Shown here: one piece after another, positions 18,650-28,772 of the stretch
Layout of the letters: each line of letters starts with the position of its first letter
Position numbering within the stretch: the first letter of the stretch is position 1
DNA from: Deinococcus marmoris DSM 12784
GTDB lineage: Bacteria > Deinococcota > Deinococci > Deinococcales > Deinococcaceae
Length of the DNA: 36,151 nt
Assembly: GCF_000701405.1 (NCBI RefSeq)
Contig: NZ_JNIV01000046.1
Coordinates: forward strand, 1 to 36,151
Reading direction: 5' to 3'
Translations under genes and position numbers: made by a program
The notes under the pieces: model-generated
Database searches by the model: none
What the model was told of the DNA's origin: nothing
The model's input: the letters and a program-made list of their open reading frames with translations, nothing else

Positions 18650-20641
18650 GTGAACCGAAAGAAAGTCACCAACGCCATGCTGATCGTGCTGGCCCTGCTT
18701 CTGGTGGTCGGGATGGCCTACCAGTTCACCCCCAACATCGCTGGGCTGTTCGACCGCAGCGCGGCCAACGGCACGCCCGCCCTGACCATCAACGGGCAGA
18801 CCATCACCGCCGAGGAACTGGACCAGGCCCGCCGCGCCAACCCGGTGCTGAGCAGCACCGATACCGGCGTGCTGGGCGACGATTTCAAGACCGTGGTGGT
18901 GGCCACCCAGGTGCAGCAGGCGCTGGTCGCGGCAGCCGCCCAGGACATCAAGGTCAGCCGGGGCGATGTGAACGCCGAGGTCACCAAGGTCCGGGAAGCC
19001 AACAACTTTCAGGACAACAAGGCGTGGACCGACGCCCTGCAAGGTGCGGGCCTGACCGACGCCGGATACCGTGAATCGGTGGGCGAGCAGCTTGCCGTGC
19101 AGCGCAAGGTGGAGGAGTTGAAAAAGGCCGCCCCCGCCCCCACCGACGCCGAGGCGAAGCTGTACTACGACCTGAATCCCGAAGCCTTCCAGAGCGACGC
19201 CCGTATTCAGGGCCGTCAGATCGTGGTGGCCGACAAGGCCAAGGCAGAGGCGCTGCTGACCCAGGCCAAAGGCGGGGCGGATTTCGCGGCCCTGGCCACG
19301 GCCAACAGCACCGAATTCAAGGACCGGGGCGGCGCACTCGGCCCCATCGAAAGCGGCGTGCCCCGCCCGGTGGCCCAGGTCGCCCTGCCCGCCGAGGTGG
19401 GCGCGGCAGCCTTTGCCCTGACGGACGGCGGCCTGACCGACGTGGTGGCCAGCGGCGGCAAGTTCTACATCGTGCAGGTGGAGAAGTTCCTGCCCCCTGC
19501 CCCCAAGCCTTTTGAAGAAGCCAAGACCGACATCATGGCGGCCCTGAAGACCCAGAAGGAGAACGCCGCACTGGAAAGCTGGCTGGACGGCCTCCAGAAA
19601 GACGCCAAGGTCGAGTACAGCGATCCCAACTGGAAGACCGAGAACCCAGTCGTCGCCACCGTCGCGGGCCGGGATATCCCGTACTCGGACGTGGTGGAAG
19701 GCGTGGTCAGCAATCAGCAGTTCTCGTCTCTGCTTCAGCAGGTGCCGCCCGAGCAGGCCGCCGGACTGGTCAACGGCATCCTCAAGCCGCAGGTGACGCA
19801 GGGATTGATCCAGACCTACGCCGCGCCCGCCATCGCCGAGAAGCTGAAGCTGGCCCTGACCGGCACCCGCCAGGACATCGCGCAGGGGCTGGCCGCCTAC
19901 GGCGCGCGTGACGTGAAGGTCAGCGACGCCGATTTGCAGGCGTATTACGACGAGAACAAGGCGCAGTTCCAGACCCCCGCCAGCGCCAGCGTCAGCGAGG
20001 CCAGCTTCCGTGACCGCAATCAGGCACTGGCCTTCCGCGCCGACTGGAAGGGCGAGGACTTCACAGGGGCTGCTGGAAAGGCCGGGGCCACCGTCAGCGA
20101 ACGCGGCTCCGTGACTGCGGGCGACAGCAAACTCAGCCCCGAACTGGAAGCTGCCGTCTTCGGGGCCACGGCCCTCAAGGACGCGGGCGAGGGCAGCCTG
20201 AGCGACGTGGTCAAGGTGGGCGAGCGCTTCTCGGTGCTGTATGCCACCGATCTGAAACAGGCCGTGACCCAGCCCCTGAGCGCGGTGCGCGCCCAGATCG
20301 AGCCGCAGGTGCTGGCCGCCAAGAAGGGCGAGGCCGGACAGGCGTTCGTGACCAAGGAAGTCGAGGCCCTGAAGCCCACCGACAATCTGGAAAAAGTGCT
20401 GGCCGCCCAGGCCAAGCGCGTGGCCGCCGCCGAACCCGCACCGACGACGCCTGCGCCGGGTGCGCCCGCGACTCCTGGCACGCCCGCCACCCCGACAACC
20501 CCAGGAACTCCAGACAGCGCCGCGCCCGGTACGCCGGACTCCGCCGCTCCTGCCGAGGCTGCGCCCACGGATACTGCGCCCACGGACAGCGCCACGCCTC
20601 CAGCCAGCGAGACAACGCCCGCGACTCCCGCCAGTCCCTGA
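18650..20641 (+). CDS. PpiD/SurA-like membrane-anchored peptidyl-prolyl isomerase / foldase
   Basis: A 663-residue protein with a positively charged start, one membrane anchor (about 9-25), a SurA-N-type helical region, a parvulin domain (about 185-285, with FAALATANSTEFKDRGGALGPI and the closing GKFYIVQVEKF), a second helical region and a second, degenerate parvulin-like domain (about 425-560). It ends in a low-complexity tail of Pro, Thr and Ala with Asp (about 590-663). The layout matches PpiD/SurA chaperones that assist secreted and envelope proteins on the outer side of the cytoplasmic membrane. The GTG start has GGAG six bases upstream. A strong terminator follows. Confidence 0.88.
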   Translation: MNRKKVTNAMLIVLALLLVVGMAYQFTPNIAGLFDRSAANGTPALTINGQTITAEELDQARRANPVLSSTDTGVLGDDFKTVVVATQVQQALVAAAAQDIKVSRGDVNAEVTKVREANNFQDNKAWTDALQGAGLTDAGYRESVGEQLAVQRKVEELKKAAPAPTDAEAKLYYDLNPEAFQSDARIQGRQIVVADKAKAEALLTQAKGGADFAALATANSTEFKDRGGALGPIESGVPRPVAQVALPAEVGAAAFALTDGGLTDVVASGGKFYIVQVEKFLPPAPKPFEEAKTDIMAALKTQKENAALESWLDGLQKDAKVEYSDPNWKTENPVVATVAGRDIPYSDVVEGVVSNQQFSSLLQQVPPEQAAGLVNGILKPQVTQGLIQTYAAPAIAEKLKLALTGTRQDIAQGLAAYGARDVKVSDADLQAYYDENKAQFQTPASASVSEASFRDRNQALAFRADWKGEDFTGAAGKAGATVSERGSVTAGDSKLSPELEAAVFGATALKDAGEGSLSDVVKVGERFSVLYATDLKQAVTQPLSAVRAQIEPQVLAAKKGEAGQAFVTKEVEALKPTDNLEKVLAAQAKRVAAAEPAPTTPAPGAPATPGTPATPTTPGTPDSAAPGTPDSAAPAEAAPTDTAPTDSATPPASETTPATPASP

Positions 20642-20658
20642 ACCCCCTCTCTTTACAA

Positions 20659-20696
20659 AACAGGCAGCCCGCGAATGGGTTGCCTGTTTTCTTTTG
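20659..20696 (+). terminator. Intrinsic terminator after the foldase gene
   Basis: AACAGGCA-g-CCC (20659-20670) pairs with GGG-t-TGCCTGTT (20677-20688) around a six-base loop, followed by TTCTTTT. Confidence 0.92.
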
Positions 20697-20760
20697 CTGC
20701 CGCTCCAGAACGTTGCGCCACCACTCTGCCAGTCGCGCAGAGCAGCCACCCCCGGCCCGC

Positions 20761-20766
20761 TAGAAT
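20761..20766 (+). promoter_or_regulatory. -10 box of trpS
   Basis: TAGAAT lies ten bases before the ATG at 20777. An in-frame ATG at 20765 overlaps the box and is thus excluded. Confidence 0.6.
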
Positions 20767-20776
20767 GCCCTCTGTT

Positions 20777-21771
<995 letters not shown>

Positions 21772-21775
<4 letters not shown>

Positions 21776-22521
21776 AGGCTGGAACCTTGACTGTCACCGC
21801 GCTCTCTGACGGCTTCGTCGTGGAATTGCCTGTCTTTGCTGGCACGCTGGCCGAACTTGCCTCTGCCTTGCGGGCCGGGCGCGTGCTGCCGCAGGAGGTG
21901 GGCCTGCTGACGCTAACGCGCGGGGTGCTGGCCTGGGTGCAGCGGTTGACCGGAGGCAGCTTTGCCGAGGCGCACCCCGATCTGCTGCCCACCCTGGCCA
22001 CCGTCATTGCCCTGAAAGCCCGATTGCTGCTGCCCCAGCCCGAGCCGGAAGCGTGGCACGAGGACGCCCCCGACGAACTGCTCGACGTTTTGCTGGAAGG
22101 CGTCGAGGCGCTGGCCGAACTGGACGAACTGGTGGGCTTTTTAATGGCCCGCCGCCGCGAACGCGAGGGCCTGATCGCGGCCCGGCCCGTCACGTTGGAC
22201 CTGCCGCGCCGCGAACGCCCGCGCAACCCGGCGGGCAGTCTGGCAAAACTGGTCCGCGCCGCGCAGAACGCCGTGCGGCAGGTGGATACGCCGCTGCTCT
22301 CGCGGGACCGCCTGACCCTGGCAGACGCCCTGCACGCCCTGCGCGCCTTCGGAACCCGGTTGCGCCACTTCACCTTCCGGGGCCTGCCCGCGCAGAACTG
22401 GAATGAGCAGGCGACCTACTTCGCCGCCCTCCTCGAAGGCGTCAAGGAGGGCGAATTCAGCGTGGAGCAGGCCGAGGCTTACGGGGATATCGCCGTGCAG
22501 TCGCATCTGGTGGAGAGCTGA
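21772..22521 (+). CDS. scpA: Segregation and condensation protein A
   Basis: A 249-residue kleisin. The N-terminal region (about 10-55) has the F-x-G-x-L-x-x-L pattern and the helices that contact SMC; LATVIALKARLLLPQPEPE (about 75-93) is the family's most conserved segment; the C-terminal winged helix includes LHALRAFGTRLRHFTF. It bridges SMC heads in bacterial condensin. The GTG start overlaps the trpS stop. ScpB is not adjacent. Confidence 0.9.
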
Positions 22522-22536
22522 CGGCGACAATTTTTC

Positions 22537-23217
22537 TCAGATTTCTGTCGTTTCCCCTGGCTCCAGAATCCGCACATCCACGCCCTGCGCCTCGCCGCCC
22601 CGCTTGAAGACCTGGGGATCGCCGGTCAGGATCGGCATGGTGCCGAAGTGCATAGGAATGGCGACTTTCGGGCGCAGCAGCTCCAGCGCGCGGGCAGCTT
22701 CCTCCGGCCCCATCGTGTAGTGATCGCCCACGGGCAGGATCGCGGCGTCCAGGCCCCGGTCCCCGATCAGACGCATGTCGGAAAACAGGCAGGTGTCCCC
22801 GGCAAAGTAGACCCGTTTACCGCCCATCTCGATCACCAGTCCGGTGGGCATCCCGCCGTAGGTGCCGTCGGGGAACGAGCTGCTGTGCCACGCGGGGGTC
22901 AGCGTCAGCCTGCCCCACTCTGCCGCGTAGGTGCCGCCGATATTCATCCCGACAGCATTCACCGCGCCGTGCTTCTGCGCGTAGCCCCCGATCTCGGCGG
23001 TGGCGATGATGGGCGTGCCCACCTTGCCGAAGGCCATCGCGTCTCCCCAGTGATCGCCGTGCGCGTGGCTGATCAGCACCGCGCTCAGTTTCCAGGTCAG
23101 GGCCTCTTCCAGCGTGACCGGGGATTTGGGATTGCCGGTAATAAACGGATCGATCAGCAGGCGGTGATCGCCGCTCTGGAGCAAAAAGGTGCTGTGGCCG
23201 AGAAAACGAATGTTCAT
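22537..23217 (-). CDS. UPF0173 metal-dependent hydrolase (metallo-beta-lactamase fold)
   Basis: A 226-residue protein beginning MNIRFLGHSTFLLQ, typical of the UPF0173/UlaG-like branch. HAHGDHWGD (51-59) is the metal-binding motif, followed by FAGDT and a C-terminal histidine (PMHFGTM). The family has the two-metal beta-lactamase fold without a settled substrate; UlaG hydrolyses ascorbate-6-phosphate lactone. GGAGG lies eight bases before the ATG. It is convergent with scpA (15 nt) and divergent from cdaA. Confidence 0.92.
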   Translation of the reverse strand: MNIRFLGHSTFLLQSGDHRLLIDPFITGNPKSPVTLEEALTWKLSAVLISHAHGDHWGDAMAFGKVGTPIIATAEIGGYAQKHGAVNAVGMNIGGTYAAEWGRLTLTPAWHSSSFPDGTYGGMPTGLVIEMGGKRVYFAGDTCLFSDMRLIGDRGLDAAILPVGDHYTMGPEEAARALELLRPKVAIPMHFGTMPILTGDPQVFKRGGEAQGVDVRILEPGETTEI

Positions 23218-23266
23218 GGGTGGTCCTCCAGAAAGAGCTTCAGGAAAGTGAAATGCGGGCAGACCG

Positions 23267-23273
23267 TATAGTA
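23267..23273. promoter_or_regulatory. Overlapping divergent -10 boxes (UPF0173 gene / cdaA)
   Basis: TATAGTA reads as TATAGT toward cdaA and TACTATA (TACTAT) toward the UPF0173 gene. No good -35 is seen on either side. The two transcripts would have leaders of about 65 and 45 bases and might compete. Confidence 0.4.
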
Positions 23274-23342
23274 AGCGCGCAACCCGCACGTTGACCCGCC
23301 TTCCCGCCCGCAGCTTTTCTCAAGGAGTCCGCCGTTCCTCTT

Positions 23343-24217
<875 letters not shown>

Positions 24218-24221
<4 letters not shown>

Positions 24222-25210
24222 GCGGCGGCGATTCCAGCTCACCCTTGCAGGAACCGCCCGCATGGCGGCGCTGGCTGGAGCCGCGTTATGCCTGGGGGCG
24301 CAGCGTCCACAATCTGGGGCCAAAGCTGCTGGCGGTGGCGGTGGCGGTAACGCTGTGGTTCGTGGCGACGGCGGACCGCCGGGCCAACGTGGAACAGGGC
24401 TACGACGTGCCCGTCACGGTGCGCGACACCACCGGGGGACGCGGCGAGGGCACCCGCGCCACCAGCGACCTGAATCCGGGCACGGTGCGCGTGACCCTCT
24501 CCGGGCGGCCCGAGCGGTTGCGCGAACTGCGCGCCGGGAACATCGAGGCCATCGTGGACGTGACCGGCGCGCCGGAAGGCAGCTTCACGCGGCCTGTGAC
24601 GGTGGCCGCGCCGAACGGCACCACGGTCAGCCGCAAATCGCCGGACACCGTGCAGGGCTTCGTGGACACGCAACTGACCCGCACGCTGCCCCTCGTCCTG
24701 AGCGTGGTCACGCCGCCGGAGGCCAGTCTGCCGCGTTACACGGTCACGCCCGCAGAGGCCCGCGTGACCGGACCCGGACGGGTGATCGTGCAGGTGTCGA
24801 AACTGGTGACCAGCCCGGAAAGTCTGGGGGCCGCCTCCGAGCGGGAGGTGCCGCTGATCGCGCTGGACGAGGCGGGACAACCCGTCGAGGGCCTCCAGAT
24901 CAACCCGGCCACGGTCACGGTGCGCCGTCTGGACACCGGAGAGCTGCCGATCAAGACCCTGCCCGTGACCCTGAATCCCCCGCCCGACACGTTGAGAGTC
25001 ACGGCCCGCAGTATTCAGCCCAGCACCGTGCGGGTGGTGGCCGCCCCTGATCTGCTGGCCCGCCTGCGCGAGATCAGCGGCACGGTGGTCTACCGCCCCG
25101 GCAGCTACAGCGCCCCGGTGCGGCTGGACCTGCCAGCGGGCGCGCAGGCCCTGGAAAATGTCACCGTGAGCCTGAGTGTGGAAGAGACTGCCCCAGTCAG
25201 CGTGCCCTGA
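24218..25210 (+). CDS. cdaR: YbbR-domain protein, CdaA regulator
   Basis: A 330-residue protein with one membrane anchor (LGPKLLAVAVAVTLWFVA, about 33-50) and an extracytoplasmic part made of repeated YbbR-type beta domains (recurring TVRVTLSGRPERLREL, ARVTGPGRVIVQV and TVRVVAAPDLLARL patterns), three or four in all. In firmicutes CdaR binds CdaA and tunes cyclic di-AMP production. The overlap with cdaA supports that role. There is no glmM gene behind it, unlike the firmicute cdaA-cdaR-glmM order. Confidence 0.88.
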
Positions 25211-25285
25211 ACACTTCCTGACCACATGCGGGCGGTCTTCAGGGGGTGATGGGCCATCATGGACCTCCAGCTACGATAACAGTTT

Positions 25286-25315
25286 ATGAGTTAAGTATGA
25301 GTCTAAAACTTACTC
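25286..25315. repeat. AT-rich repeats upstream of yqeK
   Basis: ATGAGT occurs at 25286-25291 and 25297-25302, one helical turn apart, and GAGTTAAGT (25288-25296) can pair with ACTTACTC (25308-25315). The 60-base AT-rich patch stands out in this GC-rich DNA and lies 40 bases before the yqeK -10 box; an operator is possible. Confidence 0.5.
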
Positions 25316-25355
25316 CGACTGTCATCTGGTTCAACTCTCCGTCAGCCGGGCAGCG

Positions 25356-25361
25356 TATAAT
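25356..25361 (+). promoter_or_regulatory. -10 box of the yqeK operon
   Basis: A consensus TATAAT lies six bases before the ATG of the leader peptide at 25368, the same spacing as for the leaderless genes in the window. No -35 at normal distance. Confidence 0.7.
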
Positions 25362-25367
25362 GTGCAG

Positions 25368-25412
25368 ATGAAGTGGAGGAGTGGCCAGCAGGCCCGGCGA
25401 TTGTCTCTGTGA
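25368..25412 (+). CDS. Leader peptide of the yqeK operon (14 aa)
   Basis: The frame MKWRSGQQARRLSL begins six bases after a perfect TATAAT, so its ATG would sit at or next to the mRNA 5' end. Its TGA (25410-25412) overlaps a GTG (25409-25411) that opens the yqeK frame. This copies the overlap style used throughout the window. Ribosomes loading at the 5' end would reach yqeK by termination-reinitiation. Four of the 14 codons are Arg or Lys. Translation is inferred, not shown. Confidence 0.6.
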   Translation: MKWRSGQQARRLSL

Positions 25413-26053
25413 TTGCCCACGTTCTGAAACTGCACGCCCATTCTGCCGCCTGGACCGGGTGGGAAGAGCGCGTGCGCCTGATGGTCCGGCCACGGCGCTA
25501 CGAACATGTCGTGCGGGTGGCCGAACTGGCCGCGCAAATTGCGGCGGCCAATGGGCTGGATACAGGGCGGGCCTACGCGGCAGGCATCCTGCACGACATT
25601 GCCCGTGATCTGCCGGACGCCGAACTGCTGCGCCTCGCACCGCCGGAATGCGAGATTGACGGGCTGCACCCGCTGGCGCTGCATGGCCGGGCCGGGCGCA
25701 CCCTGCTGGAACGCTGGGGCTACGCAGACCTGGTGGTGCTGGAGGCCGTCGAGGACCACACCACTGGCCCACGCGGCGGCAACCGGGTGGCGCAGTGCGT
25801 GTACATCGCCGACGTGTCCGAACCCGGACGGGGCGTGAACGCCGACATTCGTGAACTGGCCTTGCAGGACCTGAACGCGGCGCTGGAAAGGGCCATCATC
25901 TCCAAGGTGACCTACCTTCAGGGCAAGGGCATCACGGTGCATCCGCGCACGCTGCGCTCGTACCACGCGCTGCCGTGCTGCGCCCATCTGACGGCCAGCG
26001 CCCTGGTCGACAGTCCCCCGGTTCAGCCCGCATCCACCTCCGCTTTCCAGTGA
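25409..26053 (+). CDS. yqeK: YqeK family HD-domain hydrolase (Ap4A hydrolase type)
   Basis: A 214-residue HD-superfamily protein: RYEHVVRVAELA (30-41), AYAAGILHDIARDLP (56-69, with the HD pair) and EAVEDHTTGPRG give the metal-binding set of YqeK, recently shown in firmicutes to hydrolyse diadenosine tetraphosphate symmetrically. I place the start at GTG 25409 because it overlaps the leader-peptide stop; a GTG at 25373 is also in frame but would lack a placed ribosome site. The neighbours (LCP protein, rsfS) match the common yqeK-rsfS pairing. nadD, often upstream, is absent. Its stop overlaps the next start (GTGA). Confidence 0.88.
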   Translation: MIAHVLKLHAHSAAWTGWEERVRLMVRPRRYEHVVRVAELAAQIAAANGLDTGRAYAAGILHDIARDLPDAELLRLAPPECEIDGLHPLALHGRAGRTLLERWGYADLVVLEAVEDHTTGPRGGNRVAQCVYIADVSEPGRGVNADIRELALQDLNAALERAIISKVTYLQGKGITVHPRTLRSYHALPCCAHLTASALVDSPPVQPASTSAFQ

Positions 26054-27405
26054 CGGCTCCCTCGCAGATTCCGCCCCGACCGAAACGCCCCCTGGCGCGG
26101 CTGCGTGCCTTCCAGACGTTCGGCCTCAGTCTGGCGGCGCTGACCCTGGGCGGGCTGGCGCTGCTTCAGGGGGCAGGCGGCGCGTCCCGGCTGGCACTGA
26201 CCGCGGGAACCGCGCCGCAGTTCACGGTGCTGCTGGCCGGACGCGACATCGTGTACTGCTACTACCACCAACCCTGCAAGGACCAGGACAACCCCGTGGG
26301 CGCACTGGAGCCGCCCAACACCGACACCTTGATGGTGGTCAAGGTGGACGGTTCGCGCGTGCGGGTGCTGAACATCCCGCGCGACACCAATGTCGGCCCC
26401 TTTGATCCGGGGGAGCGTCCCAGCGTCCAGAAGGTCAACAGCCGCTACGGTTCGGGCGGCCCGGAAGCACTGACCCGCGCGGTGGAAACCGTGGTGGGCG
26501 AGCGGGTGGACTCCTACGTGGTGGTCCGCACCGATTACGTCGAGCGGGTGATCGACGCGCTGGGCGGCCTGGACGTGACCGTGCCGGAAGGCGGCATCGA
26601 GTGGGTGGACAACGCCGCCGGGGTGAACCTGAAGTTGGACGCCGGACCGCGCCACTTAGGCGGCAAGGAGGCCGTGCTGTACCTGCGCGTCCGCAAGGGC
26701 TTTGGGGACGATTACGGGCGCATCGATCACCAGAAACAGGCGCTGGCGCAACTGGCGGCCAGACTCCGCAGTCCACGCGGGCTGGCGGCGCTGCCCACCC
26801 TGCTGGGCGGCATCGGCAATGGGGTAGAGACCAACGCCGATCCCGAACTGCTCACGGCGCTCAGACCGTACTTATCCAATCTCAAACTCAGTTTCGCCAC
26901 GCTGCCCACCGACACCATTCCCGGCAGCTTCAATCTGGCGGTCAACCGCGAGGGGCTGGAGAAGCTGTGGGGCGATCAGCCCACGCCCGCCTCGCCCACG
27001 CCGGACGTGAAGGTCAGCGTGGTGGACGCCAGCGGCGCGGGGTTGGGGGAGGCCGTGGAACGCGCCCTGACAGCCCTGGGCTACGCGCAAGTCGAGGTCC
27101 GCGTGGCCCCCGAGAGCCGCGAGGCCAGTCAGGTGTTTACCGATCAGGACGTGGCCGACGCGGGCGCGCTGGCCGATCTGCTGGGTCTGCCGCGTCTTCA
27201 GGGTGAGCGTTTCCCGGTTGAGGCGGGCGAGGTTGGTATCCTGCTGGGTGTGGACGCCCGCGAACAGCTCGCGGCGCTTTTTCCTTACGCCCAACTGAAG
27301 GCACCGCCACGTGTGCTGCCCAGTGCCCTGATGACGCCCAGTGTTCCAGTAACGCCCAGTGTTCCAACGACGCCCAGCGCCCCACCCCCCACGGAGACCC
27401 CATGA
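26050..27405 (+). CDS. LytR-CpsA-Psr (LCP) family cell-wall glycopolymer transferase
   Basis: A 451-residue membrane-anchored protein: cytosolic start, one anchor (about 24-43), an LCP catalytic domain (about 55-290) with NTDTLMVVKVD, the arginine-containing NIPRDTN (108-114) and RKGFGDDYGRIDHQKQ (215-230). A LytR_C-type domain follows (about 315-405, opening VKVSVVDASGAGLGEAV), then a Pro/Thr/Ser tail with repeats of TPSVP type. LCP enzymes move lipid-linked glycopolymers onto peptidoglycan; in this lineage the acceptor polymer is unknown. The GTG start overlaps the yqeK stop and the TGA overlaps the rsfS ATG. Confidence 0.9.
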   Translation: MTAPSQIPPRPKRPLARLRAFQTFGLSLAALTLGGLALLQGAGGASRLALTAGTAPQFTVLLAGRDIVYCYYHQPCKDQDNPVGALEPPNTDTLMVVKVDGSRVRVLNIPRDTNVGPFDPGERPSVQKVNSRYGSGGPEALTRAVETVVGERVDSYVVVRTDYVERVIDALGGLDVTVPEGGIEWVDNAAGVNLKLDAGPRHLGGKEAVLYLRVRKGFGDDYGRIDHQKQALAQLAARLRSPRGLAALPTLLGGIGNGVETNADPELLTALRPYLSNLKLSFATLPTDTIPGSFNLAVNREGLEKLWGDQPTPASPTPDVKVSVVDASGAGLGEAVERALTALGYAQVEVRVAPESREASQVFTDQDVADAGALADLLGLPRLQGERFPVEAGEVGILLGVDAREQLAALFPYAQLKAPPRVLPSALMTPSVPVTPSVPTTPSAPPPTETP

Positions 27406-27794
27406 CCCTGAACACCAAGCCGAATACCCCCGCCACACCCTCTGCCCGCCAACTGGACCAGACCCAGCTCCGCGCCATCGTGGACGCCGCCCGCGAGCGC
27501 CGCGCCGAGGACGTGCGCGTGCTGGACCTCTCGGACGTGAGCAGCACGCTGGAATACTTCGTGGTCTGCACCGCCACCGCTGGCCTGCAACTCAACGCCG
27601 TGCAGGAAAATGTCCGTATCAAGGCGATGGAGGCCGGACTGCCGCGCCCCAGCGTCGAAGGCCCCAGCGAGCGCTGGCTACTGCTGTCCTTCGGCAGCAT
27701 CGTGGTGCATATCATGACCAAGGAAGCCCGCGAGTATTACGATCTGGAAGGCTTGTGGAGCGACGCGCGCACGATGGAATTCCCCGAGGAGTAA
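27402..27794 (+). CDS. rsfS: Ribosome silencing factor RsfS
   Basis: A 130-residue protein of the RsfS/DUF143 family, which binds uL14 and blocks joining of ribosomal subunits in stationary phase. The typical DVRVLDLSDVSSTLEYFVVC and WLLLSFGSIVVHIMTKEAREYYDLEGLW motifs are present as EYFVVCTATA, WLLLSFGSIVVHI and REYYDLEGLW. The first 20 residues are an unstructured Pro/Thr extension. It is the last gene of the operon; a terminator follows. Confidence 0.95.
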   Translation: MTLNTKPNTPATPSARQLDQTQLRAIVDAARERRAEDVRVLDLSDVSSTLEYFVVCTATAGLQLNAVQENVRIKAMEAGLPRPSVEGPSERWLLLSFGSIVVHIMTKEAREYYDLEGLWSDARTMEFPEE

Positions 27795-27804
27795 AGTCCG
27801 TTTT

Positions 27805-27841
27805 AGAGGAGGGGTGGGCCGATTGGTCTGCCTCTTTTTTT
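27805..27841 (+). terminator. Intrinsic terminator after rsfS
   Basis: AGAGG (27805-27809) pairs with CCTCT (27831-27835) with further imperfect pairing inside, followed by seven or more Ts. Confidence 0.75.
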
Positions 27842-27881
27842 GATGTACGGGACGGGAATGGCAGCCTGTCCGGTCTCCTCT

Positions 27882-28385
27882 TCAGCCCGCTTCCAGCGCC
27901 TCGCGCAAACCTTCGGGCAGCTCGCGCGTGACCCGCTCCAATGTGCGGCCAGCGGCGGCGCGAACCATCTTCTCGAAGGCCGCGCCGCCCCAGCCCTGGG
28001 CATCCGGTGTGGCGAGGTGGGCGCGGAACAGAAAATTGAAGGCCACCTCTACCCGCGTTTCGCCGCTCTGGGCAGTCTGCGCCCCTTCCATCACCTGGGC
28101 CTGTCCGGTGACTTCTACCCAGGCGCGTTCGCCCTCGATGGGCTGGGGCGTCAAGGTCGCGCCGTCGGGGGTGTGGGCCAGCAGGCACAGAAAGGGCAGA
28201 TCGGCCTCGCCCAGCACGGGCAGGGGCACCAGCAGCTCGCCGCGCACCTCATGACCCTCGACATTCAATCCACGCAGAAAGTGCAGGCGTGACAGGGCGC
28301 GGGCCGGATCGCGCACGAAGGCCAGCGTTTCTTCCGGCGAACCAGGGGCGTGCAGGGTGAAGTGCCGCCCAGCCTCGATGATCAC
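27882..28385 (-). CDS. DUF3809-type protein
   Basis: A 167-residue protein with alternating strands and a long C-terminal helix (FEKMVRAAAGRTLERVTRE), suggestive of a START/SRPBCC-like fold. The motifs LLVPLPVLGEADLPF and FRAHLATPDAQGWGGAAF match what I recall of the DUF3809 proteins of Deinococcus; function is unknown. The GTG at 28385 (MIIEAGRHFTL) gives the expected start. It lies 49 bases downstream of the next minus-strand gene, with which it probably forms a two-gene operon. Confidence 0.75.
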   Translation of the reverse strand: MIIEAGRHFTLHAPGSPEETLAFVRDPARALSRLHFLRGLNVEGHEVRGELLVPLPVLGEADLPFLCLLAHTPDGATLTPQPIEGERAWVEVTGQAQVMEGAQTAQSGETRVEVAFNFLFRAHLATPDAQGWGGAAFEKMVRAAAGRTLERVTRELPEGLREALEAG

Positions 28386-28434
28386 AGCGTTACCAGATGC
28401 GCCACCAGATGGGTCACCGGGGGGACGGACAGGA

Positions 28435-28728
28435 TCAATCTACCCACTCGATCACCACGCGCCCCTCGCTCACGGCCAGCAGCAGATCGGCGTCGCCCGC
28501 GCTGCGGAGTCTGGGCAGATGGGCAAAACGCGGCGTGGCCGAGGCGTAGCCCAGCCGCACGATCACGTCGTCGCTGACGTCGTCCTTGCCGATACGCCAG
28601 ACCAGTTGGCCGCCCAGGGCCTCCAGTTCCTGCGGCAGCACGCCAGCAGGCAGGTCCTCCAGCGCGTCGCTGAGGTCCGCGTCGCTAGGGCCTGCGTCGC
28701 TGGGATGGGACGGCAGCAGATCGCTCAT
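28435..28728 (-). CDS. DUF3248-type small protein
   Basis: A 97-residue protein: an acidic, Ser/Asp/Pro-rich N-terminal third and a compact domain with LGGQLVWRIGKDDVSDDVIV, ASATPRFAHLPRLRSAGD and the ending GRVVIEWVD. This pattern fits the DUF3248 family, which I associate with Deinococcus-Thermus; function is unknown. The ATG at 28728 lies six bases after TACAAT. It is divergent from the gene at 28773, with the two starts only 44 bases apart. Confidence 0.72.
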   Translation of the reverse strand: MSDLLPSHPSDAGPSDADLSDALEDLPAGVLPQELEALGGQLVWRIGKDDVSDDVIVRLGYASATPRFAHLPRLRSAGDADLLLAVSEGRVVIEWVD

Positions 28729-28734
28729 GGGGCC

Positions 28735-28740
28735 ATTGTA
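28735..28740 (-). promoter_or_regulatory. Leaderless-type -10 box (DUF3248-type gene)
   Basis: TACAAT on the minus strand, six bases, then the ATG at 28728. Confidence 0.7.
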
Positions 28741-28759
28741 CCCGGCAGGGCGGGCAGGG

Positions 28760-28765
28760 TAGAAC
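28760..28765 (+). promoter_or_regulatory. Leaderless-type -10 box (gene at 28773)
   Basis: TAGAAC, seven bases, then the ATG. The last base differs from the usual T. It faces away from the box at 28735-28740, with 19 bases between them. Confidence 0.45.
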
Positions 28766-28772
28766 AGGCGAG

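Noticed and set aside
22525..22550. A terminator between scpA and the UPF0173 gene (CGACA/TGTCG stem)
   Set aside because: The stem is only five base pairs with a long loop and a short T run; too weak to call.
25283..25302. A radiation/desiccation response motif (DdrO site) upstream of yqeK
   Set aside because: TTATG is present but the expected second half CATAA is not; only one half-site matches the palindromic consensus.
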